A stretch of DNA of 64,000 nucleotides from Moritella sp. F3 (GCF_015082335.1 NZ_BLRL01000004.1:293991-357990), one strand, 5' to 3'. Numbered from the stretch's first letter, positions 1 to 10,180 are shown. A program made the numbers and translations. Notes: generated from the sequence alone by a model not told the origin.

Positions 1-788
1 AATATTTGTCCGCACAATGCCGCTGTAGGATTAGAGAAAAGTTGTTCACTATTTCCCTGCTCGATACATTCTCCTTGATGCATAACAATCATTTTATCGC
101 TTATATGCTTCACTAAGCCCATGTTATGGGTAACGACGATATAAGAGATACCGATTGTTCTTTGCAGCTCTAGCATTAAATTAATCATCTGTGAGCGCAA
201 CGAAATATCCAGTGTCGATAAGGTATCATCGGCAATGATAATTTTGGGGTTTAAAATAAGCGCTCTAGCTAACGCGATACGCTGTTTTTGTCCACTTGAT
301 AGCATTGGTGGATAGAAGGTCGCATATTCAGGTAACAAGCCTACTAGGCGTAATGTATCGGTTATTTTCTCAGTACGCTTAGCCACTGACATATCGGTAT
401 TCAATTGCAGCGGTGCATCTAAGATTTGTCCCACACTGGTTCGCGGGTTAAGCGATGTCTCAGGGTCTTGAAATACCATACGAATCGAACGACAGCGTAA
501 ATCGGAGTTACCCGCATCAAGTTTACAGCCATCAACATAGATATGACCTGTGGTAGGTGGTATGACTCCTGCTAATAATCGTGCGAGGGTTGATTTCCCT
601 GAGCCTGTTTCACCAATAATTGCCAGTGTTTCACCTCGATTTAAACTAAATGAAATGTCATTAACAGCAACGACTTCCTGACGCTTAAAAAAACCGGTCG
701 GGTTGATATAGGTTTTGCCTAATTTCTCCACCCGTAATAAAGGCTGAACACGCGTTGCGGATGCACTATTAATTATTTCTTCTGGCAT
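1..788 (-). CDS. sapF: SapF-like peptide ABC transporter ATP-binding protein (partial)
   Basis: This is the second ATPase of the Sap peptide importer, a cytoplasmic subunit that would pair with SapD. The reading frame starts at 788 and is still open at the left edge, so about 262 codons are visible and only the last few residues of a usual SapF are missing. Visible motifs are Walker A GETGSGKS, the ABC signature LSSGQKQR and a Walker B ending [11 protein letters not shown]. The frame overlaps the end of sapD by 16 bases, as expected for translational coupling. The Walker B glutamate position reads D (DDT), as in E. coli SapF-type ATPases as far as I recall. Assignment rests on the motifs plus the intact sapABCD genes upstream. 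Confidence 0.88.
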   Translation of the reverse strand, partial: MPEEIINSASATRVQPLLRVEKLGKTYINPTGFFKRQEVVAVNDISFSLNRGETLAIIGETGSGKSTLARLLAGVIPPTTGHIYVDGCKLDAGNSDLRCRSIRMVFQDPETSLNPRTSVGQILDAPLQLNTDMSVAKRTEKITDTLRLVGLLPEYATFYPPMLSSGQKQRIALARALILNPKIIIADDTLSTLDISLRSQMINLMLELQRTIGISYIVVTHNMGLVKHISDKMIVMHQGECIEQGNSEQLFSNPTAALCGQI

Positions 789-1786
789 TTTTTACTCTTT
801 AATTCATCAGCATTTAACGGGAAGTGACAACTAAACATATGGCCTTTTATTTTTTGCATTGGCGGTGTTATCACACAGTTTTTTTGTGCGTTAGGGCAGC
901 GCGGCCCTAGTCGGCAACCAATGGGTAGGTGATGTAATAGTGGCACTTGACCCGCCAAGGTATTTAAACGAGCTTTGTGTGGCACGCGGCTAAAGTCGGG
1001 GTTTGCCCGTAACAACGCATCAGTATAAGGGTGATGCGTATGATTAAATACTTGCTCTCGAGTACCACTTTCAACCATTTGACCACAGTACATCACGGTC
1101 ATATTGTCTGCTAATAGACTTACTGTTTCTAAATCGTGGCTGATCAGCAAGATGGTTGTGTGGGATAACTTATTTAATTTATCTAATAAGCGTAATATTT
1201 GATTCTGAGTTTTGGGTTCCATTGCCGTTGTCGGTTCATCAGCAATTAATAGACGCGGTTTTTTGGCAATCGCCATCGCTATCATTACTTTTTGGCAAAG
1301 GCCCTCAGAGAGCTCAAAAGGGTAACTGTTCATCACCTTTTTATGATCTTTTACACCCACTTTATGTAATAGGGCAATGGCTTGTTTTTTACGCCAATTA
1401 AAACGTTGCCAAAAATGACCAGTAAACTGATCACAGGGTATGGCTTCAGCAAGTTGATCGCCGGCTTTTTCTGATGGGTCCAAATGGGCGGCTGCATCTT
1501 GAAAAATCATGCCAATTTCTTTACCCATGACTCGGCGGCGCTGCACTGGGGTTAAATTGAGTAAATCAATATCCCCCAGTCGTAAGCGATCCGCTCGTAC
1601 CCGCCAGTTGTCTTTAGTAATGCCCATAATTGCTTTTGCAACCAGACTTTTCCCTGAGCCTGATTCACCTACCAGCCCACGTACTTCACCATCACTTAGG
1701 GTAATGTTAAATTTATCTACCGCTTTTAATGTACCTTGCGGTGTTTCGATCTCAATCGTGAGATTTCGGATATCGAGCAGTGCCAT
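773..1786 (-). CDS. sapD: SapD peptide ABC transporter ATP-binding protein
   Basis: ATP-binding subunit (337 aa) of the Sap/Opp-Dpp class importer, working at the inner face of the membrane. Walker A is GESGSGKS (about residue 40), the signature is degenerate (LSEGLCQKV), Walker B is [12 protein letters not shown] and the H-loop is ISHD. The C-terminal region carries the cysteine-containing oligopeptide-transporter extension ([14 protein letters not shown]). Length is close to that of enterobacterial SapD (about 330 aa). It touches sapC by one base and overlaps sapF, so all five sap genes form one tightly packed operon. In enterobacteria SapD also affects Trk potassium uptake; that role cannot be judged here. 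Confidence 0.93.
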   Translation of the reverse strand: MALLDIRNLTIEIETPQGTLKAVDKFNITLSDGEVRGLVGESGSGKSLVAKAIMGITKDNWRVRADRLRLGDIDLLNLTPVQRRRVMGKEIGMIFQDAAAHLDPSEKAGDQLAEAIPCDQFTGHFWQRFNWRKKQAIALLHKVGVKDHKKVMNSYPFELSEGLCQKVMIAMAIAKKPRLLIADEPTTAMEPKTQNQILRLLDKLNKLSHTTILLISHDLETVSLLADNMTVMYCGQMVESGTREQVFNHTHHPYTDALLRANPDFSRVPHKARLNTLAGQVPLLHHLPIGCRLGPRCPNAQKNCVITPPMQKIKGHMFSCHFPLNADELKSKKCQKK

Positions 1787-2676
1787 TAATCAACTCCCGC
1801 AATGACGGATTGTCTTAAACTTTCACCAACGACGTTTACAATGAAAATAGTCACTAGAATAGCGAGTCCAGGCAGTACCACTGTCCAAGGTGCAATGAAT
1901 ACTAGATCGGTTGCACCGGATAGCATCGTGCCCCATTCAGAAAGGGGACGCTGTGCGCCTAAGCCTAAAAAACCTAATGCACTAATATCAATTATAGCTG
2001 ACGAGATCGCGCGGGTAAGTAAGTTAACCAGTGTTTCGATGATATTTGGAAATACACCATAGCGAATAATACGGTAGTTATTTGCACCATCGAGTTTGAG
2101 GGCAATAATGTATTCTTTCTGCAGTTCTTGGTAAACCGACAGGTATACGCCACGAATAAATTGCGGGATAGAAGCTAGTAGAATCGCTAACAAGCTGTGG
2201 TCTAAGCCAGGCCCAAGCACAGAGATAAAGATGATCGCTAATAATAGTGATGGGATCGATAACGCTGTGTCCATTATATGATGCAAGGTACTCGATAGCA
2301 GGCCACGGCTTATCGCGGCTGTAATGCCGATTGTCGTCCCTATAACTAACGCGATAACACTAATTAGCAGTGCGTTACCAAACGTTAAGCGTAAACCATA
2401 TAATAACCGAGATAATACATCGCGACCTAAATCATCAGTCCCAAAGAAATAATCAACAGTGCCTTGTTCATCCCATGATGGTGGCTGTAACAGTAAACTA
2501 GCTTGGCGTATATCGGGTTCGTGTGGCGCAATCAACGGCGCAAAAACCATGAGGAAACATAACAAGCCTAGTGCCCATAAAGCGGCCATTGCAATTTGCT
2601 GGGATGAATAATGTTTCCAGGTTTGTTCTGCAGGAGACAGAATATGTTCATCCGCAAAGATATTAATGTTGGGCAT
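1786..2676 (-). CDS. sapC: SapC peptide ABC transporter permease
   Basis: Inner-membrane permease of the Sap transporter, BPD_transp_1 family with the OppC/DppC layout: one N-terminal membrane segment ([20 protein letters not shown]), a periplasmic loop with [15 protein letters not shown], then five hydrophobic segments and the EAA-like cytoplasmic loop ([17 protein letters not shown]). I place the start at 2676 (MPNINIF) and not at the longer frame start 2709, because an AGGAAAG ribosome site lies just upstream of 2676 and the extra 11 residues are not family-like. This start still overlaps sapB by 14 bases. It would heterodimerise with SapB. Confidence 0.92.
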   Translation of the reverse strand: MPNINIFADEHILSPAEQTWKHYSSQQIAMAALWALGLLCFLMVFAPLIAPHEPDIRQASLLLQPPSWDEQGTVDYFFGTDDLGRDVLSRLLYGLRLTFGNALLISVIALVIGTTIGITAAISRGLLSSTLHHIMDTALSIPSLLLAIIFISVLGPGLDHSLLAILLASIPQFIRGVYLSVYQELQKEYIIALKLDGANNYRIIRYGVFPNIIETLVNLLTRAISSAIIDISALGFLGLGAQRPLSEWGTMLSGATDLVFIAPWTVVLPGLAILVTIFIVNVVGESLRQSVIAGVD

Positions 2677-3628
2677 AAAGTTCTTTCCTGCGAATTGGAT
2701 GAATAACAACCGTTAATATTTCGGTTAATACATTGGCGGTCACCACAAAAATAGCCACTGTTAACATACCGCCTTGGATCGCGGCATGGTCTTGTTGATA
2801 AATGCTATTGATTAACCAACGGCCAATACCGGGCCATGAGAATACCGCTTCAGTGACCATCGCAGTGGTTAATACGGTACTGAATTGCAGGCCTAAATGC
2901 GGGATCATATTGGGGATTGCGTTACGTAGTACGTGACGCATAATAATTTCAGTCTTACTCAAGCCTTTGCTTGCGGCAGCTTTAATGTATTTTTGCTTCA
3001 TTACATCACTGACGTGATTACGCATTTGGCGGATAACTTCGGTCGTCGGTACGGTCGCTAATACAATGGTTGGCAACAATAAATGCTTAAGCGCATCGTA
3101 AAATGCATCTTGACTATGCGGGTTATCAGAAATCAGCGTATCAATAAGCATGAAGCCGGTAACTGAATCAATATCATAGAGTAAGTTGAGTCGACCTGTT
3201 ACAGGCAGCCAATTCCAATTTAAGGCAAAGTACATCATCACTAATGACGCTAACCAGAATACCGGTATTGAAAAGATAAACAGTGAGATGCCCATGATAG
3301 TGCTATCAAGTGAACTGCCGCGTTGCATACCTGCAATTGTGCCAATCGGTACACCAATCATAATAGACAGAATAAAGGCACTAAAGCAGAGCTCTAACGT
3401 CGCGGGAAACACTATCAATATTTCATCTAGTACCGGTTGTCCAGTTCCACTTGTTACGCCCAAGTCACCTTGCATAATAGCGAGTAAATAATCCACGTAA
3501 TTACTGAATATATTACCGTCTAACGCTAAGTCACCCGGCACTCGGCTACGTAGATAAAAGCCAATGACCGTTAATGCAGTGACCGTGATAACGAGTAGGT
3601 TAATGCGTCTTATAATATAAAAAAACAT
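2663..3628 (-). CDS. sapB: SapB peptide ABC transporter permease
   Basis: Second permease of the Sap transporter, 321 aa, the same length as E. coli SapB. It starts with the family-typical MFFYIIRRINLLVITVTALT membrane segment; the EAA-type loop is visible as KYIKAAASKGLSKTEIIMRHVLRNAIPN split over the cytoplasmic loop near residues 215-240. Five to six hydrophobic segments are evident. The gene is separated from sapA by only 3 bases and overlaps sapC. Substrates of Sap systems in relatives include peptides and haem; E. coli sapBCDF has also been implicated in putrescine export. The substrate here cannot be inferred. Confidence 0.93.
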   Translation of the reverse strand: MFFYIIRRINLLVITVTALTVIGFYLRSRVPGDLALDGNIFSNYVDYLLAIMQGDLGVTSGTGQPVLDEILIVFPATLELCFSAFILSIMIGVPIGTIAGMQRGSSLDSTIMGISLFIFSIPVFWLASLVMMYFALNWNWLPVTGRLNLLYDIDSVTGFMLIDTLISDNPHSQDAFYDALKHLLLPTIVLATVPTTEVIRQMRNHVSDVMKQKYIKAAASKGLSKTEIIMRHVLRNAIPNMIPHLGLQFSTVLTTAMVTEAVFSWPGIGRWLINSIYQQDHAAIQGGMLTVAIFVVTANVLTEILTVVIHPIRRKELYAQH

Positions 3629-3631
3629 AAA

Positions 3632-5245
3632 TTACTGCCGTACTGTATTAATGAAATTGATGCCACCGAAAGCGGTTGTTTCAACGCCTTTCAGTCCCGA
3701 GGTATAGGCGTGTAAGCGTAATGAGTGTGCTAATGGAATCAGTGGTAATTCTTGTTGAATAATTTCTTGGGCGCGATAATAGAGCGTCACGCGTTCAATG
3801 TATTCTGTTTCTGTGACGGCTTGGTTAATCAAGTCATCAAATTCGGAGTTACACCAGCGAGTATAATTAGAACCAGTGTTAATCGCGTTGCAACTCAGTT
3901 GGAAACGGAAGAAGTTATCTGGATCATTATTATCGGCCACCCAACCTAATAGGTAACTATCATATTCACCTTGTTGTAATTTCTTTTCCATGAGCTGCCA
4001 CTCATATTTAATTATTTTTACCTCGATACCAATTTGTGCTAATTCTGATTGAATCAGCTCTGCCATCTTCACAGCATCGGGATTATAAACTTGTGATGAT
4101 TTTAACGCCATAATATTCATCTTGAAACCATTTGGATAACCCGCTTCAGTGATTAACTGACGGGCATAAGCAAGATTGTATTTATAGCTCTTAAGGTAGG
4201 GATTATAGGCCCAAGAGACAGGTGGTAAAATTGATTTGGCGTTAACACCGGTATTGTAATAAACCGCTTGTAATAAGGTTTCTTGATTGATGGTGTGAGC
4301 AAGCGCACGACGTATTTTAGGATTGTTAAAGGGGGCTTTTTCAGTATTAAAAGCCCAGTAAGCCACGTTTAAACCAGTCTCAACCGATATTTTCACACGG
4401 TCATGTTCACTGATCATCTCTACCTGGCTTGCCGCCGGATAGGCCATTATATCGCATTCTTGAGTGAGTAATTTGGCTAATCGTGATGATGAATTAGGGG
4501 TGATATCAAAAATTAATTGTTCAATTTTCGAATTTTCGCCCCAGTAGTCCGCGTGTTGCTGATAGCGAATAAAGTTATCTGTGCGATATTCTTTAAACTT
4601 AAAAGGACCTGTACCTATCGGCAGGTTATCAATATCGGCTTTTTTGTTTAACGCGATCAAGGTGTCGCCATATTCAGCAGATAATATAACGCTAAAATCG
4701 CTGGCTAAATTAGCAATAAACGAAGAATCTGGTAACGCGAGCTTAAATTCAATGGTGTAGTCATCAATCTTAACGAGTGATTGGATCTGCTGGTCGAGTT
4801 CAATCCCCTCAAAAAATGGATAGCCATCTTTTGAAACGTCATGATAAGGATGCGTCTTATCTAATATTCGTGCAAAGCTGAAAATGACATCATCGGCATT
4901 AAACGGACGCGTCGGCGTAAAGTAATCCGTTTGGTGAAAACGTACGTTTTTACGCAAGAAAAAGCGATACGAGAGACGATCTTCAGATACTTCCCAGTCA
5001 ATGGCTAAACCGGCTTTGAATTGCTGCGTATTAGGATCAATAAATAGCAAACGGTTGTAGAGTTGACTCGTCGTTGCATCCAGGGTCACATTTGATGTGG
5101 CAGTTTGTGGATTAAATGAACTGGGGCTACCCTCGGTACAGTAAGACAGACCGTTCTGTTTTATTGGCGGGGGCTCACCGCATGCTGTTAACAACAAGAG
5201 AACGGTTAAAGGCAGTATATTTTTAATCAAATTTAGAATAGGCAT
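3632..5245 (-). CDS. sapA: SapA-like peptide-binding lipoprotein
   Basis: Extracytoplasmic solute-binding protein (537 aa) of SBP family 5, first gene of the sap operon. After a hydrophobic leader the sequence reads LLLLTACGEPPP, a good lipobox, so the mature protein is predicted to be lipid-anchored at the Cys near residue 22. SBP-5 hallmarks are present: TSQLYNRL, the YRFFLRKNVRFHQTDYF block, FNADDVIFSF and LPIGTGPFKFKEY. Enterobacterial SapA has an ordinary cleavable signal and is soluble, so the lipobox is a difference. The gene is divergent from tyrR across about 290 bases in which I see no convincing operator for sap. Confidence 0.88.
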   Translation of the reverse strand: MPILNLIKNILPLTVLLLLTACGEPPPIKQNGLSYCTEGSPSSFNPQTATSNVTLDATTSQLYNRLLFIDPNTQQFKAGLAIDWEVSEDRLSYRFFLRKNVRFHQTDYFTPTRPFNADDVIFSFARILDKTHPYHDVSKDGYPFFEGIELDQQIQSLVKIDDYTIEFKLALPDSSFIANLASDFSVILSAEYGDTLIALNKKADIDNLPIGTGPFKFKEYRTDNFIRYQQHADYWGENSKIEQLIFDITPNSSSRLAKLLTQECDIMAYPAASQVEMISEHDRVKISVETGLNVAYWAFNTEKAPFNNPKIRRALAHTINQETLLQAVYYNTGVNAKSILPPVSWAYNPYLKSYKYNLAYARQLITEAGYPNGFKMNIMALKSSQVYNPDAVKMAELIQSELAQIGIEVKIIKYEWQLMEKKLQQGEYDSYLLGWVADNNDPDNFFRFQLSCNAINTGSNYTRWCNSEFDDLINQAVTETEYIERVTLYYRAQEIIQQELPLIPLAHSLRLHAYTSGLKGVETTAFGGINFINTVRQ

Positions 5246-5475
5246 ATTGTTTTATCACGATTACTTACCTTGCTAATTTATCATTAAGGCAATGTTCAAC
5301 CAAGTTAATCTGGCGCTTTTACACCATAATAGTTAAATTTTTTTAAATATGAAGTAAAAGTCGAATTATATCAGCTTGTTTTATTGTGATTGGATGTTAT
5401 TTAACAGCCTAACCAAGGATTTATTATATAGTCAATGCATCTGTTCGTAATATGACTTACTACATTTTGTTGGCG

Positions 5476-5504
5476 TTGATAGCGCTGTTTACATGCTATT
5501 ATAA
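5476..5504 (+). promoter_or_regulatory. candidate sigma-70 promoter of tyrR, with overlapping inverted repeat
   Basis: TTGATA (5476-5481) and TTATAA (5499-5504) are separated by 17 bases and lie 29 bases before the tyrR start. A GTTTA-N10-TAAAC inverted repeat (5487-5506) covers the -10 region. It is not in the order of a TyrR box (TGTAAA-N6-TTTACA), so autoregulation by TyrR cannot be claimed from this element. Confidence 0.35.
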
Positions 5505-5533
5505 ACGCATAGTATTTTATGGTGGTTACAGTA

Positions 5534-7102
5534 ATGCGTTTGGAATTAGTTTGTGAAGATAGAGTTGGTATCAGTCGAGAGATCCTTGATTGTTTTTTAG
5601 CGCGAGACATTAATTTATCTGCGATTGAAATCCAACAACCAGATCGGATATTTATTAAATCACCGAATCTCGAATTCTCTGACTTACAGGCGTTGATGGC
5701 TAATCTTCGTCGTATTAGTGGCGTGTGCGACGTTAAAACTGTGAGTTATCTACCCTCTGAACTAGAGCACCAAGAAATTCAAACCTTGATGACGAATTTG
5801 CCTGATATTGTGTTTTCGGTGGATGTAAAAGGCCTCGTGTCTTTGGTTAATACACCTGCTTTAACTGCGCTTGGGCTTTTGGAGTCTCAGGTGAAAGGTA
5901 ACTGCATTAGCAATTTCGTTAAAGGGTTCTCCATTGCCAAATGGCTAGAATCAGAAGAAGTCTGCGCACAAACACAAAAACTGACTCTGTTAGATGAGGA
6001 TTTTCTTGGCGATATTCTCCCCTTGAGTATTAGCAGTGATATCAATCAAGTGGCATTATCGAAAGCCGCTGTAGCCGTCAAACCAGATGAATTAGTTGGT
6101 GCGGTGATCATCTTAAAATCTGTTGACCGCATTGGTAAGCAATTTAATTTCCTGCGTACCTTTCAGTTTGCCGCATTTGATGAGATCCACGCTAAAAGCG
6201 ATAAAATGAATGTCTTAATCAACACCGCAAAAAAATTAGCCAGATTGGATGCGCCCTTAATGATTTTGGGGGAAACTGGTGCGGGCAAAGAACTGATTGC
6301 GAAAGCATGCCATCAAGCGAGTGGGCGCTCACAACATCAATTTTTAGCGCTTAACTGTGCTGCTGTACCTGACGCAGTTGCAGAGTCAGAACTGTTTGGT
6401 GTCGTCACTGATGAGGGGGAAACCAAACGCGGTATTTTTGAATTAGCCAATGAAGGCTCGGTACTGTTAGATGAAATCGGTGACATGTCACCGTACTTGC
6501 AAACTAAGTTCTTACGGTTACTTGAAACGGGTTGTTTCCGCCGCGTTGGTGATGAACAAGAAGTGCGTGTTGATGTTCGTATTTTTTGTACCACGCAAAA
6601 TGATTTACCGCAGCTAATTAGCGACGGCAAGTTCCGCCAAGATCTGTATTACCGTTTGAATGTATTATCGATGACAGTACCTGCGCTACGTGAACGTAAA
6701 GAAGATATTATTCCGCTTTGTCATTCGTTCTGCAGTGTCTTTAGTCATGAGCTTCAGCGTACTAAGCCGCAGTTAAGCCGTAATGTATTGGAGTTATTAC
6801 AATCTTACCCTTGGCCTGGCAACGTACGTGAATTACGTAATGTGTTGTATCACGCACTGACGTTACTTGAAGGCGATGTACTAAATCCATGTGATTTAAA
6901 CTTACCGACGACTAAAAATAGCAGTTTTGATGAAGCCTTGTTTGATGGTTCACTCGATGAGGCCTGCAAGCGCTTTGAAAAACTGTTGTTACAGCGTCTT
7001 TATCCGTCTTATCCAAGTACTCGCCAATTGGCAAAGCGCTTAGGGGTATCACATACCGCGATTGCCAATAAGTTACGTGATTATCAAATTACGAAGAAAT
7101 AG
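5534..7102 (+). CDS. tyrR: TyrR transcriptional regulator of aromatic amino acid genes
   Basis: Cytoplasmic regulator that senses aromatic amino acids and controls their synthesis and transport. Domains in order: ACT domain (about 1-70), PAS (about 78-190), AAA+ domain (about 205-430, Walker A GETGAGKE, Walker B-like VLLDEIGDM) and a C-terminal Fis-type helix-turn-helix (about 475-520, STRQLAKRLGVSHTAIANKLR). The GAFTGA loop needed for sigma-54 contact is replaced by GVVTDEGETKRG, as in known TyrR proteins that work with sigma-70. I choose 5534 (MRLELVCEDR) and not the in-frame ATG at 5519 because TyrR proteins begin at exactly this ACT strand. 522 aa versus 513 in E. coli. Confidence 0.93.
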   Translation: MRLELVCEDRVGISREILDCFLARDINLSAIEIQQPDRIFIKSPNLEFSDLQALMANLRRISGVCDVKTVSYLPSELEHQEIQTLMTNLPDIVFSVDVKGLVSLVNTPALTALGLLESQVKGNCISNFVKGFSIAKWLESEEVCAQTQKLTLLDEDFLGDILPLSISSDINQVALSKAAVAVKPDELVGAVIILKSVDRIGKQFNFLRTFQFAAFDEIHAKSDKMNVLINTAKKLARLDAPLMILGETGAGKELIAKACHQASGRSQHQFLALNCAAVPDAVAESELFGVVTDEGETKRGIFELANEGSVLLDEIGDMSPYLQTKFLRLLETGCFRRVGDEQEVRVDVRIFCTTQNDLPQLISDGKFRQDLYYRLNVLSMTVPALRERKEDIIPLCHSFCSVFSHELQRTKPQLSRNVLELLQSYPWPGNVRELRNVLYHALTLLEGDVLNPCDLNLPTTKNSSFDEALFDGSLDEACKRFEKLLLQRLYPSYPSTRQLAKRLGVSHTAIANKLRDYQITKK

Positions 7103-7288
7103 TAATTGTTAAAAATAATAATCGCTAAAAATATTACTGCGCCGCGGCTGTGGTTATATAAAAATGTACTTATAGAGCTTAAATATTAAGATTTATAAGT
7201 CAAATAGACTAAAATTATTAAGGCTTATAGACCAAAAAAGTCAGGGTTCGCATCTGACCAATGGGAGCTACTTGAGGGAGTTCAGAGA

Positions 7289-7996
7289 ATGACGGTATTT
7301 ACCAAATTTGTTTACACGATTATATTGAGTATAGGGACTTACGCGATGACCGTATCTTCAGCCCAAGCCAAAATCTATCCTTTCCAAGCTAAATATGCGG
7401 TGTATTACAAAGATGTCAGATTTGGTAGCGGTGAGCGTACATTGCGCCGTTTAAATGGTGATAGCTACAAACTGACAACGCAAGCAAGCGTATTATTTGG
7501 CACTGGTGACTACACCAATAATTCGTGGTTTGATTTTAAAGATAACGTATTAACCACTGACCGTTACGAACATGAAACATCGGTAATGGGCTTTGGCGAT
7601 GTTTCATCAGCCTCTTTTGAGGATAATGGTGACATTTTAATGGATTTTGAAGATGGTCATGTCGAAATAAAAGCAAAGCCAGATGTGATGGATGTGGGGG
7701 CAATGACGATTGTCGTGCAAAATGACCTTAAGTTAGGTAAAACCGCATTTAGTTACGAATGGGTTTTTGAAAAAAAACTAGAAACCATTGCCTTTGAAGT
7801 CGTACAAGAAGAGACCATCAATACGATATTTGGCGATATGACAGCGGTTAAAGTCAAAGAAGTTAAAAAGAAGAAAAACCGTGCGACTTATTATTGGTTT
7901 GTGCCCAAATTAGATTACCAGCTTGCGCAAGTTGAAGTATATAAACATGGCGTACGTAAATCGTATTTAAAACTCACCGATCTTACTTTTCAGTAA
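7289..7996 (+). CDS. DUF3108 domain periplasmic protein
   Basis: A 235-residue exported protein with a signal peptide ending SSAQAK (cleavage after about residue 27), followed by the DUF3108 pattern: FQAKYAVYYKDVRFGSGERT, the FGTGDYTNNSWFDF block and a C-terminal YYWFVPKLDYQLAQVEVYK. DUF3108 proteins are beta-rich periplasmic proteins of unknown molecular role. It ends 35 bases before cobQ, and a ribosome site (TTGAGGGAG) precedes its ATG. A cotranscript with cobQ is possible but nothing in the protein points to cobalamin. Confidence 0.8.
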   Translation: MTVFTKFVYTIILSIGTYAMTVSSAQAKIYPFQAKYAVYYKDVRFGSGERTLRRLNGDSYKLTTQASVLFGTGDYTNNSWFDFKDNVLTTDRYEHETSVMGFGDVSSASFEDNGDILMDFEDGHVEIKAKPDVMDVGAMTIVVQNDLKLGKTAFSYEWVFEKKLETIAFEVVQEETINTIFGDMTAVKVKEVKKKKNRATYYWFVPKLDYQLAQVEVYKHGVRKSYLKLTDLTFQ

Positions 7997-8031
7997 CCAC
8001 TTACACTTAATATTTAATTCAAGAAGATAAA

Positions 8032-9444
8032 ATGACAAAGCCAATCATGATTATGGGGTGTACTAGCGACGCCGGTAAAAGTTTCGTTGTCGCCGGATTA
8101 TGCCGTATGTTTGCTAATCGTGGTGTCAGTGTAGCGCCTTTCAAAGCACAAAATATGAGTAATAACGCCGCCGTAACAGCGCAAGGTGCTGAAATTGGCC
8201 GTGCGCAATACTTGCAAGCCATTGCCGCTAAAGTACAACCTGATGTCCGCATGAATCCTGTGTTACTCAAACCCTGCGCTGATACTCAAAGCCAACTGAT
8301 CCTTAATGGTAAACCTGCGCCTGAGCTAAGTAACATTCCGTGGATGGAACGCAAGTCGCACCTTTTTGAGCATGTTGAAAAAGCACTTGGTGATTTACAG
8401 CAAGATTTTCAGCAAATTGTTATTGAAGGCGCTGGTAGTCCGGCGGAAGTAAACTTACGCGCCAGTGATATCGTCAATATGAGTGTAGCGCTGTCCTGCA
8501 ATGCAGATGTATATCTTGTTGCAGATATTGATAAAGGCGGCGCATTTGCTCATTTACTTGGTACTTATATGTGCCTTGCCGAGGAAGAACAAAAGCTGAT
8601 TAAAGGCTTTGTGTTAAATAAATTCCGTGGTGACCCATTACTCTTGGGTAATGCGATGGAGTGGCTAGAAGATAAAACTGGCGTACCGACAGTAGCCAAT
8701 ATTCATTATTTCCCGCACCGCTTACCGGAAGAAGATACCTTGCATCACCGTGCTGAATTTAAAAGTGGTCAGATTAATATCGCTTTAATCGCTTACCCTT
8801 ATGCCGCCAACATGGATGAGTTTGATAACTTAATCAATCAAGATAATGTCAGTGTTGTCCCACTGCGTGATGGGCAATCATTGGCTGACTTTGACGCCAT
8901 TATATTACCGGGTAGCAAAAATACGGCAGCGAGCTTATTACACCTACGGGAATCGGGATTAGCTAACGAAATCAGCAAGGCCGCACAGCGTGGTCAACCA
9001 ATCTTTGGTATTTGTGGCGGTATGCAATTACTTGGCGAGCAGATCCTTGACCCGCATCATATTGAAGGTGGTGATGAACAAGGGTTAGGGTTATTGCCTA
9101 TTATCACCGCGCATGCACAGACTAAAACCACTAAACAACGTGATATTGATTGGCAAGGTTTTAAGTTATCTGGGTATGAAATACACCATGGTAAAACCAG
9201 AATATGTAATGGCAGTGACGAGACTAAAAACGCGCGCTGTAAAAGTTTTATTGAAACCGATTTAGGCTGGCAGCAAGGTAATATCTATGGCTGTTATTTA
9301 CATGGGTTATTTGATAACAAAGGCTTTATTAATCAGTTTTTAGGTAATTTAGGCTGGGTTGGTGAAGCAGACGATCATGCGGTAAGTTTGGATGCGGAAC
9401 TAAACCGTGTTGGTGATATGTTCGAGAAATTGAATTGGTTATAA
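8032..9444 (+). CDS. cobQ: cobyric acid synthase CobQ
   Basis: Glutamine-dependent amidotransferase (470 aa) that amidates adenosylcobyrinic acid a,c-diamide at four side chains in the cobalamin pathway. The N-terminal dethiobiotin-synthetase-like ATPase domain starts MIMGCTSDAGKSFVVAGLCR and continues FKAQNMSNNAA. The C-terminal class I glutamine amidotransferase domain has the nucleophile Cys in GICGGMQLLGE (about residue 327), YEIHHGKT and the catalytic His in CYLHGLF. No other cobalamin gene is in the window, so it is a detached member of the pathway here. I looked for a B12 riboswitch ahead of it and saw none. Confidence 0.94.
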   Translation: MTKPIMIMGCTSDAGKSFVVAGLCRMFANRGVSVAPFKAQNMSNNAAVTAQGAEIGRAQYLQAIAAKVQPDVRMNPVLLKPCADTQSQLILNGKPAPELSNIPWMERKSHLFEHVEKALGDLQQDFQQIVIEGAGSPAEVNLRASDIVNMSVALSCNADVYLVADIDKGGAFAHLLGTYMCLAEEEQKLIKGFVLNKFRGDPLLLGNAMEWLEDKTGVPTVANIHYFPHRLPEEDTLHHRAEFKSGQINIALIAYPYAANMDEFDNLINQDNVSVVPLRDGQSLADFDAIILPGSKNTAASLLHLRESGLANEISKAAQRGQPIFGICGGMQLLGEQILDPHHIEGGDEQGLGLLPIITAHAQTKTTKQRDIDWQGFKLSGYEIHHGKTRICNGSDETKNARCKSFIETDLGWQQGNIYGCYLHGLFDNKGFINQFLGNLGWVGEADDHAVSLDAELNRVGDMFEKLNWL

Positions 9445-9456
9445 ATTGTAGATAAA

Positions 9457-9490
9457 AATAAAGCAGGTAACTGGAGTTACCTGCTTTATT
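9457..9490. terminator. bidirectional terminator between cobQ and pdxH
   Basis: Perfect 16-bp inverted repeat (9457-9472 with 9475-9490) around a 2-base loop. It is followed by a T-rich run on the plus strand, and the upstream A-rich tract gives T residues on the minus strand. It sits between the convergent ends of cobQ and pdxH. Confidence 0.88.
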
Positions 9491-9517
9491 TTTTATTTTC
9501 ACTGCGTTTTAGCTAAG

Positions 9518-10171
9518 TTAAGGAGCTAGGCGATCAACACGCCAATCATTGCCATCTTTCACATAACTAAAGCGATCATGTAAGCGGTCGGCTTTACCTT
9601 GCCAGAATTCAATACTGCTTGGCTTTACCAGGTAACCACCCCAAAATTCAGGTAACGGCACTTCTTTATCCGCAAATTCACTCGTCACATCTTTAACTTG
9701 TTGTTCGAGGATTTTGCGAGAAGAGATCACTGCACTTTGTCTTGATGCCCACGCGCCAATTCGGCTACCACGTCCACGAGATTGGAAATAAGTGTTAGAG
9801 TCTTCAGCTGAGATCTTTTCGACCACACCCTGAATACGTACCTGACGCTGTAAAATATTCCAGTGGAATGTGATTGCGATATGTGGGTTTTGAGCTAGCT
9901 CTTGGCCTTTTCGACTTTCGTAATTAGTAAAGAAAACAAAGCCTTCTTTAGTTAATTCTTTCAGTAACACCACACGGCATGAAGGAAACCCATTAGCATC
10001 AACAGTTGATACTGTCATGGACTCAGGTAAGACAATGCCACAGTCTTGCGCCGCTTTGAACCAGTTTTGGAACTGCTCAAATGGATCAACACTTGGATCA
10101 AGGTCGGGCAAGTCGACTAATACGCCTTGCCCTAAGGTAAATGCACAACGGATCTTATTTAATAACGACAT
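9518..10171 (-). CDS. pdxH: pyridoxamine 5'-phosphate oxidase PdxH
   Basis: FMN enzyme that oxidises pyridoxine or pyridoxamine 5'-phosphate to pyridoxal 5'-phosphate. The 217-residue length matches E. coli PdxH (218). Recognisable family segments are PESMTVSTVDANGFPSCRVVLLK, FFTNYESRKGQEL, ITFHWNILQRQVRIQG, YFQSRGRGSRIGAWAS and the C-terminal FWQGKADRLHDRF followed by WRVDRLAP. It follows grxA by 9 bases and probably shares its transcript. Confidence 0.95.
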   Translation of the reverse strand: MSLLNKIRCAFTLGQGVLVDLPDLDPSVDPFEQFQNWFKAAQDCGIVLPESMTVSTVDANGFPSCRVVLLKELTKEGFVFFTNYESRKGQELAQNPHIAITFHWNILQRQVRIQGVVEKISAEDSNTYFQSRGRGSRIGAWASRQSAVISSRKILEQQVKDVTSEFADKEVPLPEFWGGYLVKPSSIEFWQGKADRLHDRFSYVKDGNDWRVDRLAP

Positions 10172-10180
10172 GGCTGAGCC

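Noticed and set aside
5487..5506. TyrR box in the tyrR promoter
   Set aside because: The half-sites are in the reverse order and spacing of a TyrR box, so autoregulation was not called.
6391..6440. TyrR as a sigma-54 activator
   Set aside because: The GAFTGA loop is absent from the AAA+ domain, in line with TyrR proteins that act with sigma-70.
7103..8031. B12 riboswitch ahead of the DUF3108-cobQ pair
   Set aside because: I found no B12-box-like sequence; only a small GTCAG/CTGAC hairpin near 7240-7258 is present.
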